Source: Methylobacter sp.
GTDB taxonomy: Bacteria > Pseudomonadota > Gammaproteobacteria > Methylococcales > Methylomonadaceae
Length of the DNA: 64,000 bases
NCBI GenBank assembly: GCA_028716975.1
Contig: JAQUOU010000002.1
Location: 176,841-240,840, forward strand
Direction of reading: 5' to 3'
The position numbers and the translations under genes were made by a program. The notes under the pieces are model-generated. The model had not been told where the DNA came from and did no database searches. It saw nothing but the letters and a program-made list of their open reading frames with translations. Shown here one piece after another: positions 33,375 to 41,533 of the stretch. The first letter of the stretch is position 1. Every line of letters starts with the position of its first letter.

Positions 33375-34553
33375 CTATGATTTATTTACACGCAATTTTC
33401 CGGTAATCCTGCTTAACAAGCCTTGTTTCTCACTTTTTTTGATAGTTGATGGTTGAATAACTTCATCCATTTCTCTTTTAGCTTGTTCAACGAGTCCGAG
33501 CGCATAGGCTGCGCTGATAAATACGAACACATATTGCGGTTTGATTTTTAGAACTTCAGCGATATCGGGTAAGGTTCTGGGGCCTGCCATGAGCAATGCT
33601 GAAATCCTTAATGCCTGAGGAGTGACAACCAGGCGAGTAAAATTTGGCCAATGCTTTAAAAAAACCGCTCTGTGAATATCCAGATCGCTTGGATAACGTC
33701 CTTTAGACGTCCACACGGCAAGCTTCCACAGAAATGCATCTTTGTCATGAAACTTCTCCAAGCTATCCTGCATGGATGCCAGACCTGAATCCACCGGAGT
33801 AAATGTAATCTTCGCGCCTGAAATTTTATTCATTGACACACTGGCAAAAGCTCTCAGTTGTTTGTCATCAGCATCAAGCCAGATTTCATGGTTATGAGGA
33901 AGAATAATGAGCGGCTTCCAGCCTGAATTCATGTGTATCGCCTGTTTTTGGGTTTCCGCCGCCATTAAGGCTGATTGAACGTACTCTTGAAAATAATCTT
34001 TAGGATCATAAGTAGCATTGGGAAATTGCTTTGGATCATTCACATCCAGACCTGGAACAGATCCTATGTATGCATTAAATTTTCCTTCATCAAACTGCAT
34101 TGCAGTTTGATGTTTTGAGGTTTTTCTTTGTTCATCAGTATTGATGGCCTGCTTTTCAACCTGGTTTTTTTCCGTGGATAAAAGACTTTCAGTTTTGGCA
34201 CTGAAATCCTGTGATGGACGGCTTGCTGTATTTTCCGCATGGACGTTAAGTGGGTTATCCGGTTTTTTCGTTGCGGATAAAATCGCACCGGCTTCATTTA
34301 AGGCAAACAGCAGGCCGGCGGTCTTGACAGGTTTTTTCACATAGAGAATATTTTCTAATGTCAGTTCATGCAGGGATAATGCAATAATCGGCCGGGCCGA
34401 TTCAGCCAGTCTCCGTTCAAGCAGCGTTTTGGCTTTTACGGAATCGGCATCGAAAATATCAATTTCAGCATTCAGGTCGTCCACAACAACAGCGGCTCCT
34501 TTATAGGTGCCCTGAAGATACATCGCCATCAATTTATGAGTCCGTTCATCCAT
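33375..34553 (-). CDS. Unknown protein with degenerate receiver-like N-terminus
   Basis: The 392-aa protein is not one I can name. Residues about 15-92 look like a decayed response-regulator receiver: AAVVVDDLNAEIDIFDADSV, then RPIIALSLHE and VKKPVKTAGLLFAL, the last recalling the conserved Lys-Pro of receivers. A low-complexity linker (about 95-150) follows. The C-terminal 220 residues include FLWKLAVWTSKGRYPSDL and a helix-turn-helix-like end (RTLPDIAEVLKIKPQYVFVF). It directly precedes the GTPase gene (12 bp) and could be the effector or input of the switch. Phosphorylation is doubtful. Confidence 0.6.
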   Translation of the reverse strand: MDERTHKLMAMYLQGTYKGAAVVVDDLNAEIDIFDADSVKAKTLLERRLAESARPIIALSLHELTLENILYVKKPVKTAGLLFALNEAGAILSATKKPDNPLNVHAENTASRPSQDFSAKTESLLSTEKNQVEKQAINTDEQRKTSKHQTAMQFDEGKFNAYIGSVPGLDVNDPKQFPNATYDPKDYFQEYVQSALMAAETQKQAIHMNSGWKPLIILPHNHEIWLDADDKQLRAFASVSMNKISGAKITFTPVDSGLASMQDSLEKFHDKDAFLWKLAVWTSKGRYPSDLDIHRAVFLKHWPNFTRLVVTPQALRISALLMAGPRTLPDIAEVLKIKPQYVFVFISAAYALGLVEQAKREMDEVIQPSTIKKSEKQGLLSRITGKLRVNKS

Positions 34554-34570
34554 GCCGTGGAGAGCGATTT

Positions 34571-35323
34571 TTAAAGGGCTTTGGCGTTTATTTTTTCATT
34601 GTTACGCTCATTAAAAAACGCTTGTAATGTATGCCAGTCATTAGGCATCACTACATCTAAACCGGCTACAATATTAAACATTTTTATAAAGCTCGAGGTA
34701 TCGAGTGTCGATTTATAAAGTTCTAATAAACACTGATGCAGCTTCAGTCTATGGGGTTGATTTATTATGGCTTTTTCCAGAATGTCTTTTGCTTCAGCCA
34801 GCTGGCTATATTCAATATAATCGTGAGCCAGAGCCAGAGGGCCATGCTTCTGTTTAGCCGGCGTTTCAATCTGTTGAACCAGATTGCCGGTTCCAATCAG
34901 ATCTTTTGTAAAAACAGAGTATTGATTCCCGGCCAGTAGCGCGACATTAAAATCTTCAGACATAAATCGTTGCAGCATCTTATAGTGCTCTCCGGATAAT
35001 TTTGATTTTGTCCCTATTATCATTCGCCAGCTGATCGCTTTTCCCCGGCTATTTAAAACCACCAGTAAATCAACCAGCGCAGCAAGAAGCTGTTCCTGTA
35101 AGTTGGTCTGGTAACAATGATAAATGCGCTGAATATGTGTAGTTAATGGTTTGGGCTTTCTGGCAACAAGCAAAACGAGATTTTTTAAGAAATTATCCGG
35201 CAGCTTCTTATCGGTAAAACAAAAAGCTTCTGAGTCCGACAACAAAAACATATTAAATTCAGTAGGTTCATTGGCTTTATTTTGTTCATCGCTACAAGAA
35301 ATCAATTGGCTGTATAGGGTCAT
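34571..35323 (-). CDS. Unknown protein with FimV-like TPR C-terminus
   Basis: The 250-aa protein opens the minus-strand cluster. The N-terminal 140 residues are unfamiliar. Residues about 160-225 (PLALAHDYIEYSQLAEAKDI, LEKAIINQPHRLKLHQCLLE) form a TPR-like helical pair resembling the C-terminal domain of FimV, a protein linked to pilus assembly and polarity in other gammaproteobacteria. There is no signal peptide. It is separated from the next gene by 17 bp. A connection to polar organisation or twitching is only suggested by this resemblance plus the MglA-type GTPase. Confidence 0.55.
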   Translation of the reverse strand: MTLYSQLISCSDEQNKANEPTEFNMFLLSDSEAFCFTDKKLPDNFLKNLVLLVARKPKPLTTHIQRIYHCYQTNLQEQLLAALVDLLVVLNSRGKAISWRMIIGTKSKLSGEHYKMLQRFMSEDFNVALLAGNQYSVFTKDLIGTGNLVQQIETPAKQKHGPLALAHDYIEYSQLAEAKDILEKAIINQPHRLKLHQCLLELYKSTLDTSSFIKMFNIVAGLDVVMPNDWHTLQAFFNERNNEKINAKAL

Positions 35324-35730
35324 TCATCAATTCTCAAATAAGCTCAGATAGATTTTGATTTTTTACCAGTTTTAGAGAAAAGGAGCTCAGTATAGGTGGT
35401 CTGGGTTTTGGATAGTTATTAGCACAAGGTTGGGCATTGGATCAAAATGATCCTGAGCATTGACTGGTTTTTAACCCTGGAACAGCCGCGTTAATTGCCT
35501 GGAATGACGGCAATTTCAAATATTATTTGGGCTGCTTTAAATAGGCGGATCGATATCCCGCTTTTCAAAAAAATATTACCGGAAACAGGCAGTCCTTTTT
35601 ATCAAGGAGCTTGAAAATAGACTAATGAATTCCAGGTATCGGACGGGAGCGGCTTGAGTTTATAAGCATCAGAGGTGATGGCAATGAATGGCTATTTAAG
35701 AGATAATTTAAAGCGAATGTTGCAGACTTA
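35324..35730. other. Intergenic, possible decayed sequence
   Basis: About 400 bp lie between divergent genes. It must contain the promoter of the leftward signalling cluster, but I cannot fix its position. Several short frames with stops suggest old coding debris. Nothing is identifiable. Confidence 0.35.
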
Positions 35731-35830
35731 GCAACCTCAGCACCTTAAAACCCTATATTTTAAAGAGAACATTCTCATTTCTAATTTACCATTTTCTTAT
35801 CATATTCGACGCAGCCAGCGTGCCGTAAGG

Positions 35831-36496
35831 ATGCGTATTATTGTGACGCCTGGCCAAGTTGAAGTTGTCGCTCCGGAAAAAGTATCCGAGCATAGAATCC
35901 ATCAATTTGTTCAGGAAAAGCAGCAGTGGGTTGTCCTGACTTTAGCTAAAATAGCAAATAGCCATCATGACTATAAAGGTCTTGCTCCCGATTTATATAG
36001 TCATGGCGCGGAAATTCCGTATCAGGGAGGAATGGTTAAACTGGTAATCAGGCCGTCAAAATTGAAAAGGATCAAAATAGAATTTTCTAAGGAATTTATT
36101 GCTTATATACCGGAAGCATTAATTACCAGAGAGTATAGCGATGAGCTTAAGGAAGCCTTGATAAAGTGGATGAAAAAGAATTCAAAGCTTAATGTGGAAC
36201 AACTGGTAAACCGGCATGCGGAGAAAAGACAGTTATTTCCGCGCACGATTAACATGAAAACCCAGCGTAGTCGCTGGGGCAGTTGCGGCATTCATAACGA
36301 CATTCATATTAACTGGCTGTTAATCATGGCGCCTCCTGAAGTGCTGGAATACGTAGTCGTGCATGAACTTTGCCATATCCGGATTAAAAATCATTCCACT
36401 TATTTTTGGGCTTTAGTGGGTGAACATATGCCGGGATATCAGCAGCATAGGCATTGGCTGAGAAAGCATGGACACAGGTTAATGATGGGGCTTTAG
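35831..36496 (+). CDS. YgjP-like metallopeptidase domain protein, 5' end unclear
   Basis: The protein has the zinc-binding HELCH motif in VVVHELCHIRIKNHS, with SRWGSCGIHNDIHINW before it and a third ligand region YFWALVGEHMPGY. This is the YgjP/DUF45 (WLM/SprT-like) family. The first ATG (35831) cuts into the conserved start: in frame upstream to a stop at 35729 lies PFSYHIRRSQRAVR, which the family normally has. That stretch contains no ATG, GTG or TTG, so the gene either uses a rare ATT start or has lost its start. Substrate unknown. Confidence 0.75.
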   Translation: MRIIVTPGQVEVVAPEKVSEHRIHQFVQEKQQWVVLTLAKIANSHHDYKGLAPDLYSHGAEIPYQGGMVKLVIRPSKLKRIKIEFSKEFIAYIPEALITREYSDELKEALIKWMKKNSKLNVEQLVNRHAEKRQLFPRTINMKTQRSRWGSCGIHNDIHINWLLIMAPPEVLEYVVVHELCHIRIKNHSTYFWALVGEHMPGYQQHRHWLRKHGHRLMMGL

Positions 36497-36547
36497 CATT
36501 TTATTCAAGGCGGACTCCCCGGCTTACAGCCCCGGTAGGCCGACGCG

Positions 36548-37363
36548 CTACATTAAAAACTCAACCTCGTAACCGGCAAATTTGCGAATATTAATTACGC
36601 CCGTATCGAGCAGTAAGTATTGTCCTTTAATGCCGCGCAGGATTCCTGAGACCTCCGGGTTAGTATCAAAATTGAACGACTTGATTTTTACCGGGTAATT
36701 CTCTACCGGAAAATAAATATCCACAGCCTGTTCATCGAGTAAGAATTCAATGGCCTCTGGGCCGAATCGATGTCTGATTTCCGCAAGCTCGGACTCACAA
36801 ACAGCCACTAACTCGTCGCGTTTTGCAGCCAAAGCGATGGGCTCAACCTGATTTTTAAGCATTTGCTGCCAGCTGGTCTTATCGCTGACATGTTTTGCAA
36901 TAGCGACCTCAACCAAACCGGAAATATAACGCGACTGCACTTTAAAAATCGGCAATGCCTGCACGGAGCCTTGATCAATCCAGCGCGTGGGAATCTGTGT
37001 CGCGCGGGTAATGCCTACCTTGATGCCGCTGGAGTTGGCCAGATAAACAACATGCGCTTGAAAGCAAAATGTTTCGCCCCATGCAGGCTCCCTGCATGTT
37101 CCGGCATGATAATGGCAGGTTTCCGGTTTTACGATGCACATATCGCACTGGGCCAGCGAGATGAAACAGGGATAACAATAACCCTGATTAAAACTTTTTT
37201 TAATTTGACGGTTACAGTGCACACAAAACACATTTCCTGTATGCGTCAGTTTAATCGGCTTTCCCATCAGCGGGTTTAAAGCGACCAATTGATCGGTTAA
37301 AGGTAAGTCATACTGAACCGGGTTATCCAGTCTGGCGCGCATTTTTCTTAACTGCCCTTGCAT
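36548..37363 (-). CDS. DUF2797 family protein
   Basis: The 271-aa protein belongs to DUF2797. Its N-terminal part has four or more Cys pairs that probably bind zinc (VFCVHCNRQIKK, GYCYPCF, AQCDMCIVKPETCHYH). The motif VYLANSSGIKVGITRATQIP, then TRWIDQGS, is a GIY-YIG-like core typical of the family. The length is normal. It converges with the YgjP-like gene, 51 bp apart. Its function is not established. The GIY-YIG resemblance hints at nucleic acid processing, but no activity is proven. Confidence 0.8.
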   Translation of the reverse strand: MQGQLRKMRARLDNPVQYDLPLTDQLVALNPLMGKPIKLTHTGNVFCVHCNRQIKKSFNQGYCYPCFISLAQCDMCIVKPETCHYHAGTCREPAWGETFCFQAHVVYLANSSGIKVGITRATQIPTRWIDQGSVQALPIFKVQSRYISGLVEVAIAKHVSDKTSWQQMLKNQVEPIALAAKRDELVAVCESELAEIRHRFGPEAIEFLLDEQAVDIYFPVENYPVKIKSFNFDTNPEVSGILRGIKGQYLLLDTGVINIRKFAGYEVEFLM

Positions 37364-37408
37364 GTTCGGTATTCTCCTAAAAATTCAATTAGCGCTGATG
37401 GCTTATTT

Positions 37409-37569
37409 GGGCTGCCAATTTAAGACGGGACACACGCGAAGCTTAACCGTTCGCACTGATGCCGAAGGGTGGACAGTTAAGTTGTTCATGGTTCGACAGG
37501 CTCACCACGAACGGTTTAACCTTAACACGAACGGCTTAACCAAACTGTCCCGCCTTAAGTTGGTAGCCC
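37409..37569. repeat. Inverted-repeat-bounded element with internal dispersed repeat
   Basis: Arms at 37409-37432 and 37546-37569 match at 21 of 24 positions as inverted copies (core TAAGACGGGACA). The interior contains GTTCGACAGGCTCACCACGA (37490-37509) and several ACGAACGG units, variants of the palindrome at 10990-11060. It is about 160 bp, with no gene. It is probably a small non-autonomous element or composite REP. It lies between the DUF2797 and TIGR03790 genes and reaches the stop region of the latter. Confidence 0.7.
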
Positions 37570-38628
37570 TTATTTGTAAGCAAAAGGCCGTGCCAGCGGC
37601 TCGCCGATAAAAATTCCCTGGCCCGGTTCAGAAACGCTCTTCCAATAGGCTTCAATCAGGGAATTTCCCTTTAGATAATAAAATAATAACACGCCGGGAT
37701 GGGAAAACTTGGCCGGATAATTACAAGGCTCTGTTACCGCGCCATAGCTTGCTGTGGCGCCGGCTTTTATCCATTCAAGAATATTCATCTGCCCGCTGCC
37801 CGTCAACACTCCACCGGCCGATGTTAAATGATCCGCCACCGCACCGGGCAAATAAACATTATCGGCTATATGCGGCACCTGCGCTGAGCCGGTAAAATAA
37901 AGCATGACATCGGATTTGTTTTCAATAAAGTCCTGTTCAAGATAGTTTACCGGCCATACTGCCTTGAATTTTGTAGCTATTTCAGGGAAAAATACGGCAC
38001 GTGAACTGCGTGCCTTATCGGAAGTTTTTAACAGGTAAGCAGAGCCTTGAGGATGAGTAAAATCAGCAGCAATGCCGCGATCAATCAGGCGTTTGACCTC
38101 GTCAAAATTTTGCCCGGCCAGCGCCATCGCGGGCCGCCATCCATAGTCAGTAAACGGCTTTGCGCTGCCGGAAGTAAAATAAGGACTTTTCCGGGTTTCA
38201 AGGCAGCCTTTTGCACAAAAGGCTTTATCGAACCCGGCAGCAAATGCCGTGGTAATAGACATACAATCGACACGAAACGGTTGCAGCCAGGTCAGCACAA
38301 AAGCCTGGACATTTTTTGGTGTTTTCGCATCCACCTGCTGTTTTATTTTTTTAAACTGTTTCTGTGATAATACCTTCGTATCAGCATCAAAGCGCACATG
38401 AATAAGCTGGGACGGAGGAATGCCGCGTTTAATCTGATAGTAGTCAGCTATACGCACACTTAAAGGATCATCATCATTGACAATAACGGCTAACTCTTTT
38501 GCCGTTAATGCAGGTAACGGCCTGTACATCAGGGAATAGTTAACCGCTGACTGTAAGACATTACTAAAGCTTCCCAAAACCAGCAGCAAGCCCAGGCAAT
38601 AAATCTTTCGAACGCTATCAACTAACAC
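37570..38628 (-). CDS. TIGR03790 family protein
   Basis: The 352-aa protein has an N-terminal hydrophobic signal (residues 9-27). It also has the family features IVNDDDPLSVRIADYYQIKR, then GIPPSQLIHV, GGVLTGSGQMN, EWIKAGATASYGAVTEPCN, and a C-terminal GIFIGEPLARPFAYK. This matches the uncharacterised TIGR03790 group of exported proteins. The function is unknown. It begins 11 bp after the moaE stop in the same direction and so is probably transcribed with moaD-moaE, although no link to molybdopterin is known to me. Confidence 0.82.
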   Translation of the reverse strand: MLVDSVRKIYCLGLLLVLGSFSNVLQSAVNYSLMYRPLPALTAKELAVIVNDDDPLSVRIADYYQIKRGIPPSQLIHVRFDADTKVLSQKQFKKIKQQVDAKTPKNVQAFVLTWLQPFRVDCMSITTAFAAGFDKAFCAKGCLETRKSPYFTSGSAKPFTDYGWRPAMALAGQNFDEVKRLIDRGIAADFTHPQGSAYLLKTSDKARSSRAVFFPEIATKFKAVWPVNYLEQDFIENKSDVMLYFTGSAQVPHIADNVYLPGAVADHLTSAGGVLTGSGQMNILEWIKAGATASYGAVTEPCNYPAKFSHPGVLLFYYLKGNSLIEAYWKSVSEPGQGIFIGEPLARPFAYK

Positions 38629-38639
38629 AAGTCTTCCTC

Positions 38640-39098
38640 CTAGTTTTGAGATGAGGCATAGCCATCGGAGTTTTTTACTACCCAGCGTTTTTCTCCGGAA
38701 TGCAGAAGCTCTTTTTTCCAGAAAGGTGTATTTGATTTTAGTGCTTCCATAATGTATCTATTGGCGTCAAACGCATCGCCTCGATGTGATGTCCAGACTG
38801 CCACCAGCACAATGGGTTCATTCGGCAGGATATTACCGATCCGATGCATCACCAGTACATCAAGGATTTGCCACTGTTGCCGTGCTTGTGCAATGATTTT
38901 TTCAAGATGTTTCTCGGTCATGCCCGGATAGTGTTCCAGCGTCATGCTCTTAACCGTATCACCTTCATTAAAATCGCGCATCGTACCGATAAAAATAGAG
39001 GTAGCGCCGAATTTACCGGCCATCTCTTTTGCTACGTTCTGGTATGCCTGAATTTCCTGCCAGGGATCAAAAATATCGGCGCAAATTTTTACTGTCAC
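38640..39098 (-). CDS. moaE: Molybdopterin synthase catalytic subunit
   Basis: MoaE converts precursor Z (cPMP) to molybdopterin using sulfur carried by MoaD. The 152-aa protein has GATSIFIGTMRDFNEGDTVK, LEHYPGMTEKHL, VLVMHRIGNILPNEPIV, and the active-site Lys region SNTPFWKKELL. Length and motifs are standard. It follows moaD by 2 bp on the minus strand. Confidence 0.95.
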   Translation of the reverse strand: MTVKICADIFDPWQEIQAYQNVAKEMAGKFGATSIFIGTMRDFNEGDTVKSMTLEHYPGMTEKHLEKIIAQARQQWQILDVLVMHRIGNILPNEPIVLVAVWTSHRGDAFDANRYIMEALKSNTPFWKKELLHSGEKRWVVKNSDGYASSQN

Positions 39099-39100
39099 CT

Positions 39101-39340
39101 TCAGCCCCCGGTAACCGGGGGAAAGAAAGCCACTTCATCGCCATCCTTGACGGCATGATTTAATTCAACATAGTCCATATTCACAGCCGCCAATATATTA
39201 CGGGGCAACGGCTTTCCGGAATTGGCACGTTCCCACACTTTACTGACTGTAGATAAGCCGGCAAACTCCAGATCGTCCTCCGAACGGCCTACGCTTTCTT
39301 TCAAACTGGCAAAATAACGCACTTTAATTGACACAGGCAT
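39101..39340 (-). CDS. moaD: Molybdopterin synthase sulfur-carrier subunit
   Basis: The 79-aa beta-grasp protein ends in Gly-Gly (FFPPVTGG), the tail that is adenylated by MoeB and then carries the thiocarboxylate. The N-terminal VRYFASLKESVGRSEDDLEF and the DEVAFFPPV end are typical of MoaD. It is divergent from moaC (128 bp apart), so the shared gap probably holds both promoters. It is cotranscribed with moaE. Confidence 0.93.
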   Translation of the reverse strand: MPVSIKVRYFASLKESVGRSEDDLEFAGLSTVSKVWERANSGKPLPRNILAAVNMDYVELNHAVKDGDEVAFFPPVTGG

Positions 39341-39467
39341 TCACGCGGTTATAAAAAAAATACATAATAAGACAACTCATAGCGGCGATTTATTCGCATG
39401 ATGTGAGTTAATTTAAAACCAAAATAGCACCAAAGCCTATAGCTTTCACCGATAATTTTACAGATAA

Positions 39468-39965
39468 ATGACACAATTGACCCATTTTAATCAATCCGGC
39501 GAAGCCCATATGGTCGATATCAGCGGAAAAGCGATTACGCAGCGCACCGCCGTCACCGAAGGCTACATAGAAATGCAGCCGGAAACGCTCAGGCTGATTA
39601 TGGAGGGCGGGAATAAGAAAGGCGACGTGCTGGCCATCGCGAGAATAGCCGGCATTATGGCCAGCAAGAAAACCGCCGATTTGATACCGCTCTGCCATCC
39701 CCTGCCCCTAACCCATGTGGAAATCAACCTGACCGCGGAAACCGGTAACAATCGAATACGCTGCCAGACCACTGTCAAAACCAGCGGCCAAACCGGTGTG
39801 GAAATGGAAGCGCTTAATGCGACTCAAATCGCCTTGTTGACTATTTACGACATGTGCAAAGCTGTAGACCGGGACATGATCATTCAATCGGTAAAATTAC
39901 TGGAAAAAGAAGGGGGCAAATCCGGGCACTGGCGGCGAAACAAATCACAAAAAAACACAGAGTAA
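39468..39965 (+). CDS. moaC: Cyclic pyranopterin monophosphate synthase
   Basis: MoaC works with MoaA to form cPMP from GTP, the first stage of molybdenum cofactor synthesis. The 165-aa protein has [54 protein letters not shown] and [19 protein letters not shown], with catalytic His and Lys residues in place. It is transcribed away from moaD. moaA is not in the window. Confidence 0.96.
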   Translation: MTQLTHFNQSGEAHMVDISGKAITQRTAVTEGYIEMQPETLRLIMEGGNKKGDVLAIARIAGIMASKKTADLIPLCHPLPLTHVEINLTAETGNNRIRCQTTVKTSGQTGVEMEALNATQIALLTIYDMCKAVDRDMIIQSVKLLEKEGGKSGHWRRNKSQKNTE

Positions 39966-40076
39966 ACGCTTTCAACCCTTTGAGAACCATACTATTACGA
40001 TACAACCAATGCCTGTAACTATAAGTTTTGATACACTACAAATAACTATTACAAGAATAACAATCAAACATTCAAT

Positions 40077-41123
40077 ATGCCGATTACCGTAAAAGAGCTT
40101 GCCGATTTTTGCGGCGCCCGAATTCAGGGAGGTGATGCATCAGCCCCCGTTCATTCCGCCGCCGATATTACCGCTGCGCAAAATGGCCAGGTTACCCAGC
40201 TGACTAACAAGCGATATGCCTCGTATATCAAGGATTCAACTGCCACCGCCTGTTTTATTGCTGAAGATTTTGCTGTTGAGAATGCCCCCGAAAGCATGGC
40301 CTTGTTAATTTGCACCGATCCCGAAATCAGTTTTATCAAAGCAGTTGAATTACTGCACCCGGAAAGAACTTACAACAGGACCATTGCGCCGCAGGCAGTT
40401 CTCGAAGGTAATGTGACTTTGGGCAATGAGCTCTACATTGGCCCTTATGCCGTGATTGGTGAAAATGCAAGCATAGGCGATGGCAGCGAAATACTCGCCG
40501 GCGTCTATATTGGTAAAAATACAAAAATAGGAAAAAACTGCCGGATTTATCCCTATGCCGTAATTTACGATAATGCAGTCGTGGGAAATAATGTCATCAT
40601 CCACTCAGGGGCTATCATTGGCGCTGATGGTTTTGGCTATAAATTCAGGAATAACGAACATGTTAAAGTCCCCCAGGTCGGCAATGTCATTATCGAGGAT
40701 AATGTTGAGATTGGCGCTAATACCTGTATTGACCGGGGCGCTTTGGGAAGCACTATAATAGGCGCGGGCAGTAAAATAGACAATCTGGTGCAGATTGGCC
40801 ACAATAATAAAGTCGGCAAAAACGTGATAATGTGCGGTCAAACCGGCGTTTCCGGCTCTTGCAATATTGAAGATTATGCAATCCTGGCCGGAAGTTCAGG
40901 CATTGCCGATCATGTGACCATCGGCCGTGGGGCGGTGGTAATGGCCCGTGCCGGAGTGGCGGGCAATGTCGAGGCCGGCGCGCAGGTTTTCGGAAGTCCT
41001 GCAAAAGACAAGAAAACAGCTTATAAAGAACAGGTGGCCATCAGCAAACTGCCTGAATTGGTGAAAAAAGTAAAAATGCTGGAAGAGAAAATCCGGGTTA
41101 TTGAAGAAAAAGGTGATAGCTGA
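40077..41123 (+). CDS. lpxD: UDP-3-O-acylglucosamine N-acyltransferase
   Basis: LpxD adds the N-linked hydroxyacyl chain in lipid A synthesis. The 348-aa protein has an N-terminal uridine-binding domain (residues 1-100), a long left-handed beta helix of hexapeptides with catalytic His in [12 protein letters not shown] (VGHN-like), and [11 protein letters not shown]-terminal helix follows ([20 protein letters not shown]). It stands alone, not in the usual skp-lpxD-fabZ-lpxA cluster, so it may be a second copy or a paralogue with another acyl specificity. Confidence 0.9.
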   Translation: MPITVKELADFCGARIQGGDASAPVHSAADITAAQNGQVTQLTNKRYASYIKDSTATACFIAEDFAVENAPESMALLICTDPEISFIKAVELLHPERTYNRTIAPQAVLEGNVTLGNELYIGPYAVIGENASIGDGSEILAGVYIGKNTKIGKNCRIYPYAVIYDNAVVGNNVIIHSGAIIGADGFGYKFRNNEHVKVPQVGNVIIEDNVEIGANTCIDRGALGSTIIGAGSKIDNLVQIGHNNKVGKNVIMCGQTGVSGSCNIEDYAILAGSSGIADHVTIGRGAVVMARAGVAGNVEAGAQVFGSPAKDKKTAYKEQVAISKLPELVKKVKMLEEKIRVIEEKGDS

Positions 41124-41336
41124 TGGTCCTGAATTACGCTTTTCCGGCTAATTTATTGCTGACCTCCGGCAAGTTTCCACCTTAACGAAACAAAAGATAT
41201 TCGCCGGTAATCTGGTAAAATTTTGCCCGTTTGATTTTGAAGCCAAGGCTTAAAGCTATTCGAGCTATCAGATTTTTGGATTCGTATGTTATATGAATGG
41301 TAGAGCGCATGGCTTGTCTTATACCATTTTAGTTTT
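41124..41336. other. Spacer after lpxD, nothing identified
   Basis: This 213-bp stretch follows lpxD and precedes the inverted-repeat element. I see no gene, terminator or strong motif. Confidence 0.35.
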
Positions 41337-41497
41337 CCTGGTTAGCGAGAAGCTTCAGCCAATTCCAGGACCGTCGTTCCGGCAGGGATTGCCGAAACCC
41401 AGATGCCAGGGATAGCAACCCAAACATATCCCTATGGACTGGATACCGGCAATCTCTGCCGGTATGACGACTTAGCTGAAGCATCTTGCTACTCAGG
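41337..41497. repeat. Inverted-repeat element between lpxD and pfp
   Basis: Outer arms (41337-41359 and 41475-41497) match at about 19 of 23 positions, with a perfect GCTTCAGC/GCTGAAGC core. Inner arms CCGGCAGGGATTGCCG (41379-41394) and CGGCAATCTCTGCCGG (41447-41462) pair almost fully. The 161-bp structure would form a long cruciform. It resembles the MITE interior only in the CGTCATTCCGGC-type ends, so I treat it as a separate family. A fragment is near 30076-30110. Confidence 0.75.
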
Positions 41498-41533
41498 TTA
41501 GTTTTTTAACCTTTAACTACACTTATTACTCTC

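Noticed and set aside
39341-39467. Molybdenum-cofactor riboswitch in the moaD-moaC gap
   Set aside because: The 127-bp gap is short and I cannot recognise the conserved stems of that riboswitch.
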